Assembly (NCBI RefSeq): GCF_013409785.1
Contig: NZ_JACCBV010000001.1
Span: forward strand, 3,038,001 to 3,102,000
Length of the DNA: 64,000 nucleotides
Direction: 5' to 3'
Source of the DNA: Microbacterium immunditiarum
GTDB lineage: Bacteria; Actinomycetota; Actinomycetes; Actinomycetales; Microbacteriaceae
Position 1 is the first letter of the stretch. Each line of letters opens with the position of its first letter. Of the stretch, positions 52,631 to 61,544 are shown piece after piece. The notes beneath the pieces were generated by a model. That model was not told where the DNA came from. It worked only from the letters and a program-made list of their open reading frames with translations, and ran no database searches. Position numbers and translations under genes: made by a program.

Positions 52631-53956
52631 TCAGCCGAACAGCGAGATGGGGTTGACGAGGTCCGACACGATGAGCACGACGCCCATCGCGATGAGCGCG
52701 ATCACGACGACGAACGTCACCGGCACGAGCTTCGTCGCGTCGACCGGCTTCGGCGGCGGGCGGCGGAAGAGCTTCGCCCACGTGCGCTTGATCCCCTCCC
52801 ACAGCGCGACCGCCACGTGCCCGCCGTCGAGCGGGAGCAGCGGGATGAGGTTGAACACGAACAGCGCGACGTTGAGAGACGCGAGCAGTCCGATGAGTCC
52901 CGAGATCCGGTTCAGCACGGGCGCGTCCGCCGCGGCGACCTCGCCCGCGAGCACCCCGGCGCCGACGACGCTGAGCGGCCCGTTCGGGTCGCGCTCCTGA
53001 CCCGTGATCGTCGACACGGCGGTGTCCCACACCATCACGGGCAGGCGCCAGATCACGCCGGCCACCGCGCCGACGTTCTCGAACGTCGCGGTCGTTCCCG
53101 CCCAGATCGGCTGCCGCACGTACTCGACCTCGGCTCGCATGCCGGCGTAGCCGACGTCGACCGTCTGCGCCTCTCCGTCCGGTCCGGTGACGACGCGGCC
53201 CGTGGCATCCGTCTCGGGCACGGTCACGGTGGCCGGCGTGAGACTCAGCGACACCTGCTCGCCGTCGCGCTCGACGACGACGGGGATCGTCTCGCCCGCC
53301 GAATCCCGGATGATCGCGGATGCCTCGGCGAACGTCGCGACCTCGACGCCGTCGACCGACACGAGGGTGTCGCCCGCCCGGAGCCCCGCCTCGGCGGCCG
53401 GCGCGACCGGGTCGTCCGCGGTGCACTCCGTGCGCTGCTCGGTAGGCGGGATCACGCACTCGCTCACGCTCTGGACGGTCGATGTGGCCGCCTGAACGCC
53501 GATCGCGCTGAGCAGGATCGTGAAGAGCACGATCGCGAACAGGAGGTTCATGACAGGCCCGCCGAGCATCACGACGACGCGCTTCCACACCGGCAGGCGG
53601 TAGAACACCCGCGGATCGTCGTCGCCCTCGAGCGTCTCGTCATTCGCGAGCCGGGCGTCCTGCACCATCGTCGCGAAGAAGCCGCCGCCCGCACGGCCCG
53701 ACCGCGCCTCTTTCGGCGAAGGCGGGTACATGCCCGCCATCGAGATGTAACCGCCCAGCGGGATCGCCTTGAAGCCGTACTCCGTCTCGCCCCGACGGCG
53801 CGACCACAGTGTGGGGCCGAACCCGATCATGTACTGGCCCACGCGCACGCCGAAGCGCTTGGCGGGCACGAGGTGCCCCAGCTCGTGGAGGGCGATCGAC
53901 ACCGCCAGCCCGACGACGAGCAGGACGATCCCGATGATGAAGGCGACGACGGTCAC
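52631..53956 (-). CDS. rseP: Site-2 protease family RIP metalloprotease
   Basis: Intramembrane zinc protease of 441 residues, orthologous in position to Rip1 of mycobacteria, which cleaves anti-sigma factors and other membrane proteins. HELGH at residues 24-28 provides two zinc His and the catalytic Glu; the third ligand is in LPLDGGH near 378. A PDZ domain lies at about residues 180-260 (AAEAGLRAGDTLVSVDGVEVATFAEASAIIRD). Four membrane helices are visible. The GTG start has TAACGT 6 bases upstream. It is the usual neighbour of dxr and ispG; here a Mur ligase gene has come between it and dxr. Confidence 0.95.
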   Translation of the reverse strand: MTVVAFIIGIVLLVVGLAVSIALHELGHLVPAKRFGVRVGQYMIGFGPTLWSRRRGETEYGFKAIPLGGYISMAGMYPPSPKEARSGRAGGGFFATMVQDARLANDETLEGDDDPRVFYRLPVWKRVVVMLGGPVMNLLFAIVLFTILLSAIGVQAATSTVQSVSECVIPPTEQRTECTADDPVAPAAEAGLRAGDTLVSVDGVEVATFAEASAIIRDSAGETIPVVVERDGEQVSLSLTPATVTVPETDATGRVVTGPDGEAQTVDVGYAGMRAEVEYVRQPIWAGTTATFENVGAVAGVIWRLPVMVWDTAVSTITGQERDPNGPLSVVGAGVLAGEVAAADAPVLNRISGLIGLLASLNVALFVFNLIPLLPLDGGHVAVALWEGIKRTWAKLFRRPPPKPVDATKLVPVTFVVVIALIAMGVVLIVSDLVNPISLFG

Positions 53957-53962
53957 GTGGCA

Positions 53963-53968
53963 ACGTTA
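53963..53968 (-). promoter_or_regulatory. Leaderless promoter -10 box for rseP-type gene
   Basis: TAACGT on the minus strand, 6 bases before the GTG at 53956. Confidence 0.6.
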
Positions 53969-54110
53969 GCGGCGCCGCCTCTGAGTGCGCTCCGAGAACG
54001 GGCGATCGGGGTCACGCGCCGCGACGTGCGCCGGCATTCGCGAGCAGCCGACCGAGGGCGGGAGCATGCGGAGGCCGCACCCGGGCTGGTCTGACATGAT
54101 GGTTGGCGCC

Positions 54111-55781
54111 ATGCCGACAGAACCCGTCGCCGCGCCCGCCGGCAATCTTCCCCCTGTGCTCCGGCCGGAGCATCCGCCCGTCCGCACCCTCGACGAGCTC
54201 GCCCGTCGTTTCGCCCGCGAGGTCCGTGGCGACCTCTCCGGCCGCACCCTCTCGGGTATCACGCTCGCGACCGCCGACCTCCGGCCGGGCGAGGCGTTCG
54301 TGGCGATCCAGGGCGCGAACCGGCACGGCGCCGAGTTCGCCCGCGACGCCGCCGAGAAGGGCGCTGTCGCGATCGTGACGGATGCCGCGGGCGCCGACCT
54401 CGCCGCCGACGCGGGAGTTCCCGTGCTCGTCGTCGACCACCCCCGCGCGATGCTGGGCGACCTCTCGGCCTGGGTGTACGGCACCGGCGCCGGCGACGAC
54501 CTCCCGCTGCTCTTGGGCACCACGGGGACGAACGGCAAGACGAGCGTCTCGCACATCCTCGAGGGCATCCTCGGGCAGCTCGGCGTCGTGACCGGGCTGT
54601 CGTCGACGGCCGAGCGGCACATCGCGGGGCAGGTCATCGTCTCGCGGCTCACCACGCCCGAGGCATCCGAGTTCCACGCCCTCCTCGCCCTCATGCGCGA
54701 ACGCGGCGTCCAGGCGGTCGCGGTCGAGGTGAGCGCGCAGGCGCTCAGCCGTCACCGCGTCGATGGCATCGTGTTCGACATCGCGGCGTTCACGAACCTC
54801 AGCCACGACCACCTCGACGACTACGCCGACATGCGCGAGTACTTCGAGGCGAAGCTTCCGCTGTTCCGTGCCGACCGGTCGCGCCGCGCCGTCATCTCGC
54901 TCGACTCCGCGGCCGGACGCGATGTCGCGGCGATGTGCGAGGTGCCGTTCGTCACGGTGGGCGCGCCCGAGATCGCCGCCGACCCCGAAGAGGCCGCCGC
55001 AGCGGACTGGGTCGTCGACATCCTCGAAGAGCGCCAGACCGGCACCGAGTTCCGCCTCACTGCGAAGGACGGCCGCACGCTCACGAGCATCGTTCCGACG
55101 ATCGGCCGGCACATGGCAGCGAATGCGGGTCTCGCGATCGCGATGATCCTCGAGGCCGGCTACGAGTGGGACGACCTCGTGGCCGCGCTCGAGCGCGACG
55201 GTCGCATCGACGCCTACCTCCCCGGCCGGACCGAGCGTGTGTCCGGCGATCGGGGTCCCGCCGTGTTCGTCGATTTCGGGCACTCCCCCGATGCGTTCGA
55301 GAAGACCCTCGCGGCGGTGCGCCGCGTGACGCCGGGCAAGGTGCTCATGCTCGTCGGCGCCGACGGCGACCGCGACGCGACGAAGCGCCATGACATGGGC
55401 CGCACGGCCGCCGAGGGCAGTGACATCCTCGTGATCACCGACCACCACCCGCGCTTCGAGAACCCCGACTCGATCCGCGCGACGCTCATCGAGGGCGCGC
55501 GGCGCGCGAAGCCGGATGCCGAGATCCACGAGTACTCGCCGCCCGAGCGCGCCATCATCGAGGCGGTCGCGCTCGTCGGCGAGGGCGACGCGATCCTGTG
55601 GGCCGGTCCCGGTCACCAGGACTACCGCGACGTGCGCGGCGTCCGCACGCCGTACTCCGCGCGGGAGCTCGCGCGCCGCGCGCTGCGCGAGGCGGGCTGG
55701 CCCGTGCCCGAGCCGCACTGGCCCGTGCCGTACCCGCCCCACGAGACGCCGCTGTCGGACCCCACGCGCGAGTGGCGCTGA
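54111..55781 (+). CDS. Mur ligase family protein (MurE-like)
   Basis: A 556-residue ATP-dependent ligase with the three MurE domains. The P-loop is GTTGTNGKTS near residue 140, followed by TTPEASEFHALLALMRERGVQAVAVEVSAQAL and NLSHDHLDDY, the Mg and UDP-MurNAc-peptide region. In the C-terminal domain VFVDFGHSPDAFEKTLAAVR matches MurE, but the amino-acid specificity loop reads DHHPR where meso-DAP enzymes have DNPR. It is outside any cell-wall cluster and is probably a second MurE-type enzyme. Start at 54111 is tentative; in-frame ATGs also lie at 54096 and 54099. Confidence 0.85.
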   Translation: MPTEPVAAPAGNLPPVLRPEHPPVRTLDELARRFAREVRGDLSGRTLSGITLATADLRPGEAFVAIQGANRHGAEFARDAAEKGAVAIVTDAAGADLAADAGVPVLVVDHPRAMLGDLSAWVYGTGAGDDLPLLLGTTGTNGKTSVSHILEGILGQLGVVTGLSSTAERHIAGQVIVSRLTTPEASEFHALLALMRERGVQAVAVEVSAQALSRHRVDGIVFDIAAFTNLSHDHLDDYADMREYFEAKLPLFRADRSRRAVISLDSAAGRDVAAMCEVPFVTVGAPEIAADPEEAAAADWVVDILEERQTGTEFRLTAKDGRTLTSIVPTIGRHMAANAGLAIAMILEAGYEWDDLVAALERDGRIDAYLPGRTERVSGDRGPAVFVDFGHSPDAFEKTLAAVRRVTPGKVLMLVGADGDRDATKRHDMGRTAAEGSDILVITDHHPRFENPDSIRATLIEGARRAKPDAEIHEYSPPERAIIEAVALVGEGDAILWAGPGHQDYRDVRGVRTPYSARELARRALREAGWPVPEPHWPVPYPPHETPLSDPTREWR

Positions 55782-55790
55782 CGCGCCGGG

Positions 55791-56879
55791 TCAGCCGGCG
55801 GATGCCGCGATCGCGCGGTCCGCGGTCACTCGCGCCCATCGCTCCGCCTCGGCGAGCGACTCGCGCGTGAGCGACGCGGGAGCTTCGTGCTTGTCGACGA
55901 CGCGCTCGACCGTGTCGAGGATGGCGAGGAAGCCGATGCGCCGCTCGTGGAAGGCGTCGACCGCCTGCTCGTTCGCCGCGTTGAACACCGCGGGGAACGT
56001 GCCGCCCGCGCGCCCGACGCTCTTGGCGAGTCGCACCGCGGGGAAGGCCGTGTGATCGAGAGGCTCGAACGTCCACGACGATGCGACGGTCCAGTCCAGC
56101 GGCTTGCCGACGCCGCCCAGGCGGTGCGGCCAGTCCAGGCCGAGCGAGATCGGGAGGCGCATGTCGGGCGGCGACGCCTGCGCGATCGTGGACCCGTCGA
56201 TGAACTCGACCATCGAGTGGACGATCGACTGCGGATGCACCACGACGTCGATGTCCTCGTAGGGGATGTCGAACAGCAGATGCGCCTCGATGACCTCGAG
56301 CCCCTTGTTGACGAGCGTGGCCGAGTTGGTCGTCACCACGCGGCCCATGTCCCACGTGGGGTGTGCGAGCGCCTGCGCCGGAGTGACCTCGGCGAGCGAG
56401 GCGCGTGAGCGGCCGCGGAACGGTCCGCCCGACGCGGTCAGCACGAGCCGGCGCACCTCTTCGCGGTCGCCCGAGCGCAGCGCCTGCGCGATCGCGGAGT
56501 GCTCCGAGTCGACCGGCACGATCTGACCCGGCGCGGCGATCGCCGTCACGAGGTCGCCGCCGACGATGAGGGACTCCTTGTTCGCGAGCGCGAGGGTGCG
56601 GCCCCGCTCGAGCGCCGCGAGCGTCGGGCCGAGGCCGACGGAGCCCGTGATGCCGTTGAGCACGACGTCGGCCTCGACATCGCGGACGAGCTGCTCGGCC
56701 GCGACGGCGCCGAGCGCCGTGTGCTCGACGCCGAACTCCGCCGCCTGGGCGGCGAGGGTCGCGGCATCCGTCCCCGCGGCGAGTCCGACAACCTCGAAGC
56801 GGCGCGGGTTCGCGCGGATCACGTCGAGTGCCTGGGTGCCGATGGATCCGGTCGAACCGAGGACGATGACGCGGCGCAT
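55791..56879 (-). CDS. dxr: 1-deoxy-D-xylulose-5-phosphate reductoisomerase
   Basis: First committed step of the non-mevalonate isoprenoid pathway: NADPH-dependent conversion of DXP to MEP. At 362 residues it starts with the NADPH site [26 protein letters not shown] near residue 98 and the metal-binding [11 protein letters not shown] near 125 are intact, as are [10 protein letters not shown] and HPTWDMG. The ATG has TACGCT 6 bases upstream. It starts only 20 bases after the FKBP lipoprotein gene yet has its own promoter box. Confidence 0.97.
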   Translation of the reverse strand: MRRVIVLGSTGSIGTQALDVIRANPRRFEVVGLAAGTDAATLAAQAAEFGVEHTALGAVAAEQLVRDVEADVVLNGITGSVGLGPTLAALERGRTLALANKESLIVGGDLVTAIAAPGQIVPVDSEHSAIAQALRSGDREEVRRLVLTASGGPFRGRSRASLAEVTPAQALAHPTWDMGRVVTTNSATLVNKGLEVIEAHLLFDIPYEDIDVVVHPQSIVHSMVEFIDGSTIAQASPPDMRLPISLGLDWPHRLGGVGKPLDWTVASSWTFEPLDHTAFPAVRLAKSVGRAGGTFPAVFNAANEQAVDAFHERRIGFLAILDTVERVVDKHEAPASLTRESLAEAERWARVTADRAIAASAG

Positions 56880-56885
56880 CCGCCC

Positions 56886-56891
56886 AGCGTA
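56886..56891 (-). promoter_or_regulatory. Leaderless promoter -10 box for dxr
   Basis: TACGCT on the minus strand, 6 bases before the ATG at 56879. It lies entirely in the 20-base gap to the upstream gene. Confidence 0.6.
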
Positions 56892-56899
56892 CCCAGTCG

Positions 56900-57850
56900 C
56901 TACTGCGTCACCTGCGGCTGCGCGGCGAGGATGTCGACGATGAACACGAGCGTCTGGCCCGTGAGGTTCTCGTCGTTGATCTCGCCCTCGCCGTACGCGA
57001 CCGACGGCGGGAGCACCGCAATCACCTGCGAGCCGACCGTCTCGCCGACGACCGCATCGGTGAAGCCCTGCACGACGCCGCTGCCGGTCGTGAAGCTGAA
57101 CGGCTGCGCCCCCCAGCTCTGGTCGAAGACCTCACCCGAGTTCCACGAGACGCCGTGGTACTGGACCAGGACGGCGTCGCCGGTCTCGACGACCTCGCCG
57201 TCGCCCTTCTTGAGGGTCGCCTTCTCGAACTCGGTGGGCATGTCGCCCTCGGGGAGCGTGACGGACGGGACGTTCTCGGAGTCGAGCTCGACCTCGGGCA
57301 TGCCCTCGACCGGGTCCTGATCGTCGCCGGTCGCGTGATCCGGCACCACCGAGAGCAGGTCGAAGATGTAGACCTCGCCGGGGTTCGTGTCGCTCGCCGG
57401 GAACGCCGCGACGACGCGCGTGCCGGTCGTCGCACAGCCGAGGATCTGGCCGATGGGGTTGTCGGGCGAGATCTGGGCGGGAAGCAGCGGCGCGTCGCTG
57501 TAACCGGCGGTGCCGAGCTCTTCGCCGGTCTCGGCGCTGAACGCGCTCAGCGCGTACGACACGAGGTCGCCCGACTCGACGGGATCCCCCGAGCCCTCCT
57601 CGATGACGGTGGCCTGAAGCTGGTCGATCTCGAGGGGTGCGGTGAACGTGGCCGTCGACGCCTCGCCGACCTCGCCCTCGACGCTCACTGCGTCGGACGC
57701 GGCGCCCGGGTCGACGGCGGCCGCGCACAGGTCGGCGATCGTCGGGTCGGGCGATGCCTCGGCATCCGGCCCGGGTCCGCTCGCGCAGCCGGCGAGCAAG
57801 AGTGCCGTCACGGCGGCGGCGGACAAAGCGGCGATGGGACGGAAGCGCAC
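56900..57850 (-). CDS. FKBP-type peptidyl-prolyl isomerase lipoprotein with two FKBP-like halves
   Basis: A 316-residue lipoprotein, lipobox LLAGC near residue 22. The C-terminal half (about 205-316) is a canonical FKBP domain: [55 protein letters not shown] and [10 protein letters not shown]. The N-terminal half repeats the pattern in worn form ([35 protein letters not shown]) and lacks the active loop. It would assist folding of secreted proteins at the membrane. The GTG at 57850 has GAGG 8 bases before it. The 144-base divergent gap upstream also serves plsC. Confidence 0.9.
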   Translation of the reverse strand: MRFRPIAALSAAAVTALLLAGCASGPGPDAEASPDPTIADLCAAAVDPGAASDAVSVEGEVGEASTATFTAPLEIDQLQATVIEEGSGDPVESGDLVSYALSAFSAETGEELGTAGYSDAPLLPAQISPDNPIGQILGCATTGTRVVAAFPASDTNPGEVYIFDLLSVVPDHATGDDQDPVEGMPEVELDSENVPSVTLPEGDMPTEFEKATLKKGDGEVVETGDAVLVQYHGVSWNSGEVFDQSWGAQPFSFTTGSGVVQGFTDAVVGETVGSQVIAVLPPSVAYGEGEINDENLTGQTLVFIVDILAAQPQVTQ

Positions 57851-57982
57851 GATGGAAACCTCAAAGGGTGAAGACCGGGGACGCTCCATACTCCCCTACT
57901 TTTCCTTTGCCTGGGCTGGGAGCCCCGCGCGACGGCCCGTGGAGCGAGGATCGCCATGCCGGACCCGGAATGGATCGCGGAG

Positions 57983-57988
57983 TACCCT
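57983..57988 (+). promoter_or_regulatory. Leaderless promoter -10 box for acyltransferase gene
   Basis: TACCCT, 6 bases before the GTG at 57995. It falls inside the longer frame that starts at the ATG at 57956, which argues for the later start. Confidence 0.55.
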
Positions 57989-57994
57989 CGACAG

Positions 57995-58774
57995 GTGACG
58001 ACCGAGGAGAACGCCGCCCAGGCAGAGGCCGAGGCATCCGTGGCACCCGTCAAGCGCATGGGCGCGACCTATGCATTCGGACGCTACATCGTCGCCCCGC
58101 TGGGGCGCATCGTCTATCGTCCTCGAGTCGAGGGCAAGGCGAACGTTCCCAAGACCGGTCCGGTCATCTTCGCCAGCAACCACCTGTCGTTCATCGACTC
58201 GGTCGCGATCCCCGTCGCCGCCCCCCGGCCCGTGCACTTCCTCGCCAAGTCCAGCTACTTCGAGGGCAAGGGCATCCCGGGCTGGCTCACGCGCGAGTTC
58301 TTTCTCGCGATCGGCGCCGTCCCCGTCCAGCGCGGCGCGGGCCAGGCGGCGCTCGAGGCGCTCGACCAGCAGCGGCAGCTCCTCCTCGAGGGCAACGCCG
58401 TCGCGCTCTACCCCGAGGGCACGCGCTCGCTCGACGGACGCCTCTACAAGGGCCGCACCGGCGTCGCGTTCCTCGCGCTCGAGACGGGTGCGCCCGTCGT
58501 TCCCGTCGGGCTCATCGGCACCGACCGCGTGATGCCCGTCGGGGCGAAGTTCCCGTCCTCCCGCGAGCGCGTGACGGTGCGCTTCGGCAAGCGGCTCGAC
58601 CTGTCGCACCACGGACCGGCGTCATCGGGCCGCGCACGGCGCACCGCGACGGACGAGATCATGGGCGCCATCCACGCGCTGTCGGGCCAGGAGCTCGCGA
58701 ACGCCTACAACGAGGCGCCCGCGTCGAGTCCGATCGAGCGCATCAAGCGGGTCCTTCCGCACGAGCGGCGCTGA
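57995..58774 (+). CDS. plsC: 1-acyl-sn-glycerol-3-phosphate acyltransferase
   Basis: Membrane-associated acyltransferase that adds the second acyl chain to lysophosphatidic acid, giving phosphatidic acid. The catalytic NHxxxxD motif is SNHLSFIDSVA near residue 55, and the substrate-binding EGTR is in ALYPEGTRSLDGRLYKGRTG near 135. VVPVGLIGTDRVMP completes the fold. The 259-residue length is usual for actinobacteria. Start at 57995 rests on the -10 box and on the point where similarity is expected to begin. Confidence 0.92.
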   Translation: MTTEENAAQAEAEASVAPVKRMGATYAFGRYIVAPLGRIVYRPRVEGKANVPKTGPVIFASNHLSFIDSVAIPVAAPRPVHFLAKSSYFEGKGIPGWLTREFFLAIGAVPVQRGAGQAALEALDQQRQLLLEGNAVALYPEGTRSLDGRLYKGRTGVAFLALETGAPVVPVGLIGTDRVMPVGAKFPSSRERVTVRFGKRLDLSHHGPASSGRARRTATDEIMGAIHALSGQELANAYNEAPASSPIERIKRVLPHERR

Positions 58775-58792
58775 CGGCACGCGGCGTCCGTC

Positions 58793-59275
58793 TCACGCCA
58801 CCGGGGCGGCGACCTCGATCGTCGGCTCGTGCCGCACCGGGAAACTCACCGAGTTCGCGATGAAGCACCACCCGTTCGCGACCTGGTGGGCGTGCGTCGC
58901 GGCGTCGACCATCGACGCGTCGGCGACGACGACCCGAGGGCGCAGCACGACCTCGCGGAACGAGCCGCCCCCGCGTCCGTCCTCGACCATGACGCCGGAT
59001 GCCTCGTCCTCGTAGCCCACGACGACGACGCCCGCCGTGACGCACGCGTGCAGGTACGACAGCAGATGGCACTGGCTGAGCGCGGCGAGCAGCATGTCCT
59101 CCGGGTTCCAGCGGGACGGGTCGCCGCGGAAGGGCTTGTCGCTCGACGCGAGCAGGTCCGGCTTGCCGTCGATCGAGATGGTCGCGCTGCGGTCGTAGTC
59201 GCGGTAGCCCGACGTCCCCGTGCCGCGATCGCCGGTCCACGAGGTGCGGAGGGAGTAGTGGTGCTGGCCGATCAT
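58793..59275 (-). CDS. OsmC-family protein
   Basis: A 160-residue OsmC/YhfA-like protein. Family members are thiol peroxidases against organic hydroperoxides, or redox proteins. Both conserved Cys are present: LSQCHLLSYLH near residue 66 and ANGWCFIANSV near 140. The NPEDMLLAALSQC block is characteristic. The ATG has CATACT 6 bases upstream, a near-consensus leaderless promoter. It converges on plsC with an 18-base gap. Confidence 0.9.
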   Translation of the reverse strand: MIGQHHYSLRTSWTGDRGTGTSGYRDYDRSATISIDGKPDLLASSDKPFRGDPSRWNPEDMLLAALSQCHLLSYLHACVTAGVVVVGYEDEASGVMVEDGRGGGSFREVVLRPRVVVADASMVDAATHAHQVANGWCFIANSVSFPVRHEPTIEVAAPVA

Positions 59276-59355
59276 CGTCCCAGTATGCCCGCGGCGGAAC
59301 GCGGCGAGCGCGACCCCGGCGACGCCGCGCAGACGGCGGCGTGCGCGACCGGCGA

Positions 59356-59361
59356 TAGGCT
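59356..59361 (+). promoter_or_regulatory. Leaderless promoter -10 box for asparaginase
   Basis: TAGGCT, 6 bases before the GTG at 59368. Confidence 0.65.
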
Positions 59362-59367
59362 TTCCTT

Positions 59368-60357
59368 GTGCCGCAGACCTTCGCCGCATCCGACGCCGTC
59401 GAACTCGCCGTGGTCGAGCGCAGCGGCTTCGTCGAGTCCCGCCACCTCGGGTCCGCGGTCGTCATCGGCGCCGACGGGGAGGTGGTCGAGCAGCTCGGCG
59501 ACACCGACGCGCCGATCCTCCCCCGGTCTAGCCTCAAACCCCTCCAGGCTCTCGCGTGCCTCGCCGCCGGCGCTCCCCTCGACGGCGAGCGCCTCGGCCT
59601 CGCGACGGCCAGCCACTCGGGCACCGACCGGCACGTGGCCGTCGTGCGCGAGATCCTCGACTCCGCCGGCCTCGACGAGCGGGCGCTCGGGTGCCCGGCG
59701 GACTGGCCCGGCGACACCGCGACGCGCGACGCGGTCGTGCGCGAGGGCGGCGAGCCCGAGCGCATCCGCATGAACTGCTCCGGCAAGCACGCGGCGATGC
59801 TGCTGACGTGCGCCGTGAACGGGTGGGACACGGCGACGTACCTCGCGCCGGAGCATCCGCTTCACGTCCACATCCGCGAGGTGGCTGAGCGGCTCATCGG
59901 CCAGCGCGCCTCGGCTGTCGCCGTCGACGGATGCGGCGCCCCGGTCTTCGCGATGAGCCTCATGGGCCTCGCGCGAGCGACCCACCGCATCGGCGGAGCG
60001 TCCGAGCGATCGCCGTTCGCCCTCCACCGCCAGGCCGCGACGCTCGTGCGGGCGGTGCGCGAGAACCCGTGGACGATCGCGGGGCCGGGCCGCCCCGACA
60101 CGATCGTGATCGAGCGGCTCGGCGTCTTCGCGAAGGGCGGCGCCGAGGGGGTCATGGTGATGTCGACGCCCGACGGCGCGACGGTCGCCCTCAAGATGCT
60201 CGACGGGAGCGGCCGCGCCACGACGGCGGTCGCGCTGCGCCTGCTCGAGCGGGCGGGTGCCCTCGCGGCATCCGATGTCGCCGAGGCGATGGCGAGTCTT
60301 CCGCTGGCCGTGATGGGCGGCGGACACGAGGTCGGGGCGATCCGCCCCGCGTTCTAA
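59368..60357 (+). CDS. Asparaginase (PF06089 type)
   Basis: A 329-residue asparaginase of the actinobacterial/Rhizobium etli type, unrelated in fold to E. coli AnsA/AnsB. Hallmarks are ERSGFVESRHLGSAVVIG at the start, LPRSSLKPLQALACLAAG near residue 50, ASHSGTDRHV near 75 and RMNCSGKHAAMLLTC near 130. It hydrolyses asparagine to aspartate and ammonia. The next gene, alanine dehydrogenase, starts 36 bases later on the same strand, so the two can be co-transcribed. Aspartate could then pass to aspartase (aspA at 8 kb). Confidence 0.9.
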   Translation: MPQTFAASDAVELAVVERSGFVESRHLGSAVVIGADGEVVEQLGDTDAPILPRSSLKPLQALACLAAGAPLDGERLGLATASHSGTDRHVAVVREILDSAGLDERALGCPADWPGDTATRDAVVREGGEPERIRMNCSGKHAAMLLTCAVNGWDTATYLAPEHPLHVHIREVAERLIGQRASAVAVDGCGAPVFAMSLMGLARATHRIGGASERSPFALHRQAATLVRAVRENPWTIAGPGRPDTIVIERLGVFAKGGAEGVMVMSTPDGATVALKMLDGSGRATTAVALRLLERAGALAASDVAEAMASLPLAVMGGGHEVGAIRPAF

Positions 60358-60361
60358 GAAG

Positions 60362-60378
60362 CACCCCCATAAGGGGTG
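60362..60378 (+). promoter_or_regulatory. Small hairpin before the ald ribosome-binding site
   Basis: CACCCC-CATAA-GGGGTG, a perfect 6-bp stem between the asparaginase stop and the ald Shine-Dalgarno sequence GAAAGGA. It may tune expression of the second gene. Confidence 0.35.
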
Positions 60379-60393
60379 GAAAGGATCTCGACG

Positions 60394-61509
60394 ATGAGAA
60401 TCTGCGTCCCCACCGAGGTGAAGAACAACGAGTATCGCGTTGCGCTCACCCCGTCCGGAGTCCACGACCTGGTGTTGGCCGGGCACGAGGTCTACGTGCA
60501 GAAGGGGGCGGGCGCCGCCTCGTCGATGACGGACGGCGAGTACTCGGATGCCGGGGCGACCCTGCTCGACGACGCGGCCGAGGTGTGGGCGCGTGCCGAG
60601 CTGCTGCTCAAGGTCAAGGAGCCGATCGCGAGCGAGTACGACTACTTCCGCGAGGATCTCGTGCTCTTCACGTACCTGCACCTCGCCGCCGATCGCGCGC
60701 TCACGGAGCGCCTCGTCGCGGACCGCGTGACGGCGATCGCGTACGAGACCGTGCAGCTGCCGGGCGGCGGCCTGCCGCTGCTCGCGCCGATGAGCGAGGT
60801 CGCGGGCCGCCTCGCGCCGACCATGGGAGCGACCACGCTCATGCGGTCGTACGGCGGCCTGGGCCTGCTGATGTCGGGCGTGCCCGGTACGCGCCCCGCG
60901 AGGGTCACGATCATCGGCGGCGGCGTCGCGGGCGCCAACGCGGCGGTCATCGCGGTCGGCATGGGCGCCGACGTCACGATCTTCGACACGAACGTGCAGC
61001 GCCTCAGGTACCTCGACGACCACTTCCAGGGCCGCATCAAGACCGCCGCGTCGAACCCCCTCGACCTCGACCGTGCCGTCACGGCATCCGACCTCGTCAT
61101 CGGCTCGGTGCTGATCCCGGGCGCGCGGGCGCCCAAGCTCGTGACGAACGACATGGTGAGCCGGATGCGGCCGGGCAGCGTCCTCGTCGACATCGCCGTC
61201 GATCAAGGAGGATGCTTCGAGGACACCCATCCGACGACGCACGACGATCCGACGTTCCTCGTGCACGGGTCGGTGTTCTACTGCGTCGCGAACATGCCCG
61301 GCGCGGTGCCGAACACGGCGACGTCGGCGCTGACGAATGCGACGCTCCCCTACATCCGCCAGATCGCGCGACTCGGCTGGACCCAGGCGCTTCGCAACGA
61401 TCCGGCCCTGGCGGCGGGGCTCAACACGACGGCGGGCACGGTCGTGAACCCGGGCGTCGCGTCGGCGCATGAGCTCGAGCTCGCGTCTCTCGAGGGGGCG
61501 CTCGCCTAG
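60394..61509 (+). CDS. ald: Alanine dehydrogenase
   Basis: NAD-dependent enzyme interconverting L-alanine and pyruvate plus ammonia. The 371-residue length equals that of the family. Substrate-binding Arg15 (NNEYRVALTP), the Lys of LLKVKEP near 74 and His of YLHLAAD near 95 are in place. The NAD site is VTIIGGGVAGANAAVIAVGMGA near 170, and GGCFEDTHPTTHDDPTF includes the catalytic Asp near 270. The ATG at 60394 has GAAAGGA 8 bases upstream. Downstream of asparaginase, it fits use or reassimilation of ammonia. Confidence 0.96.
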   Translation: MRICVPTEVKNNEYRVALTPSGVHDLVLAGHEVYVQKGAGAASSMTDGEYSDAGATLLDDAAEVWARAELLLKVKEPIASEYDYFREDLVLFTYLHLAADRALTERLVADRVTAIAYETVQLPGGGLPLLAPMSEVAGRLAPTMGATTLMRSYGGLGLLMSGVPGTRPARVTIIGGGVAGANAAVIAVGMGADVTIFDTNVQRLRYLDDHFQGRIKTAASNPLDLDRAVTASDLVIGSVLIPGARAPKLVTNDMVSRMRPGSVLVDIAVDQGGCFEDTHPTTHDDPTFLVHGSVFYCVANMPGAVPNTATSALTNATLPYIRQIARLGWTQALRNDPALAAGLNTTAGTVVNPGVASAHELELASLEGALA

Positions 61510-61544
61510 GAATTCGCCCGCCCGGGCGGCAGTCACGCCGGCGC

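Noticed and set aside
57956..57994. Acyltransferase start at the ATG at 57956
   Set aside because: The extension contains the TACCCT -10 box 6 bases before the GTG at 57995 and lacks a ribosome-binding site. Kept only as an alternative.
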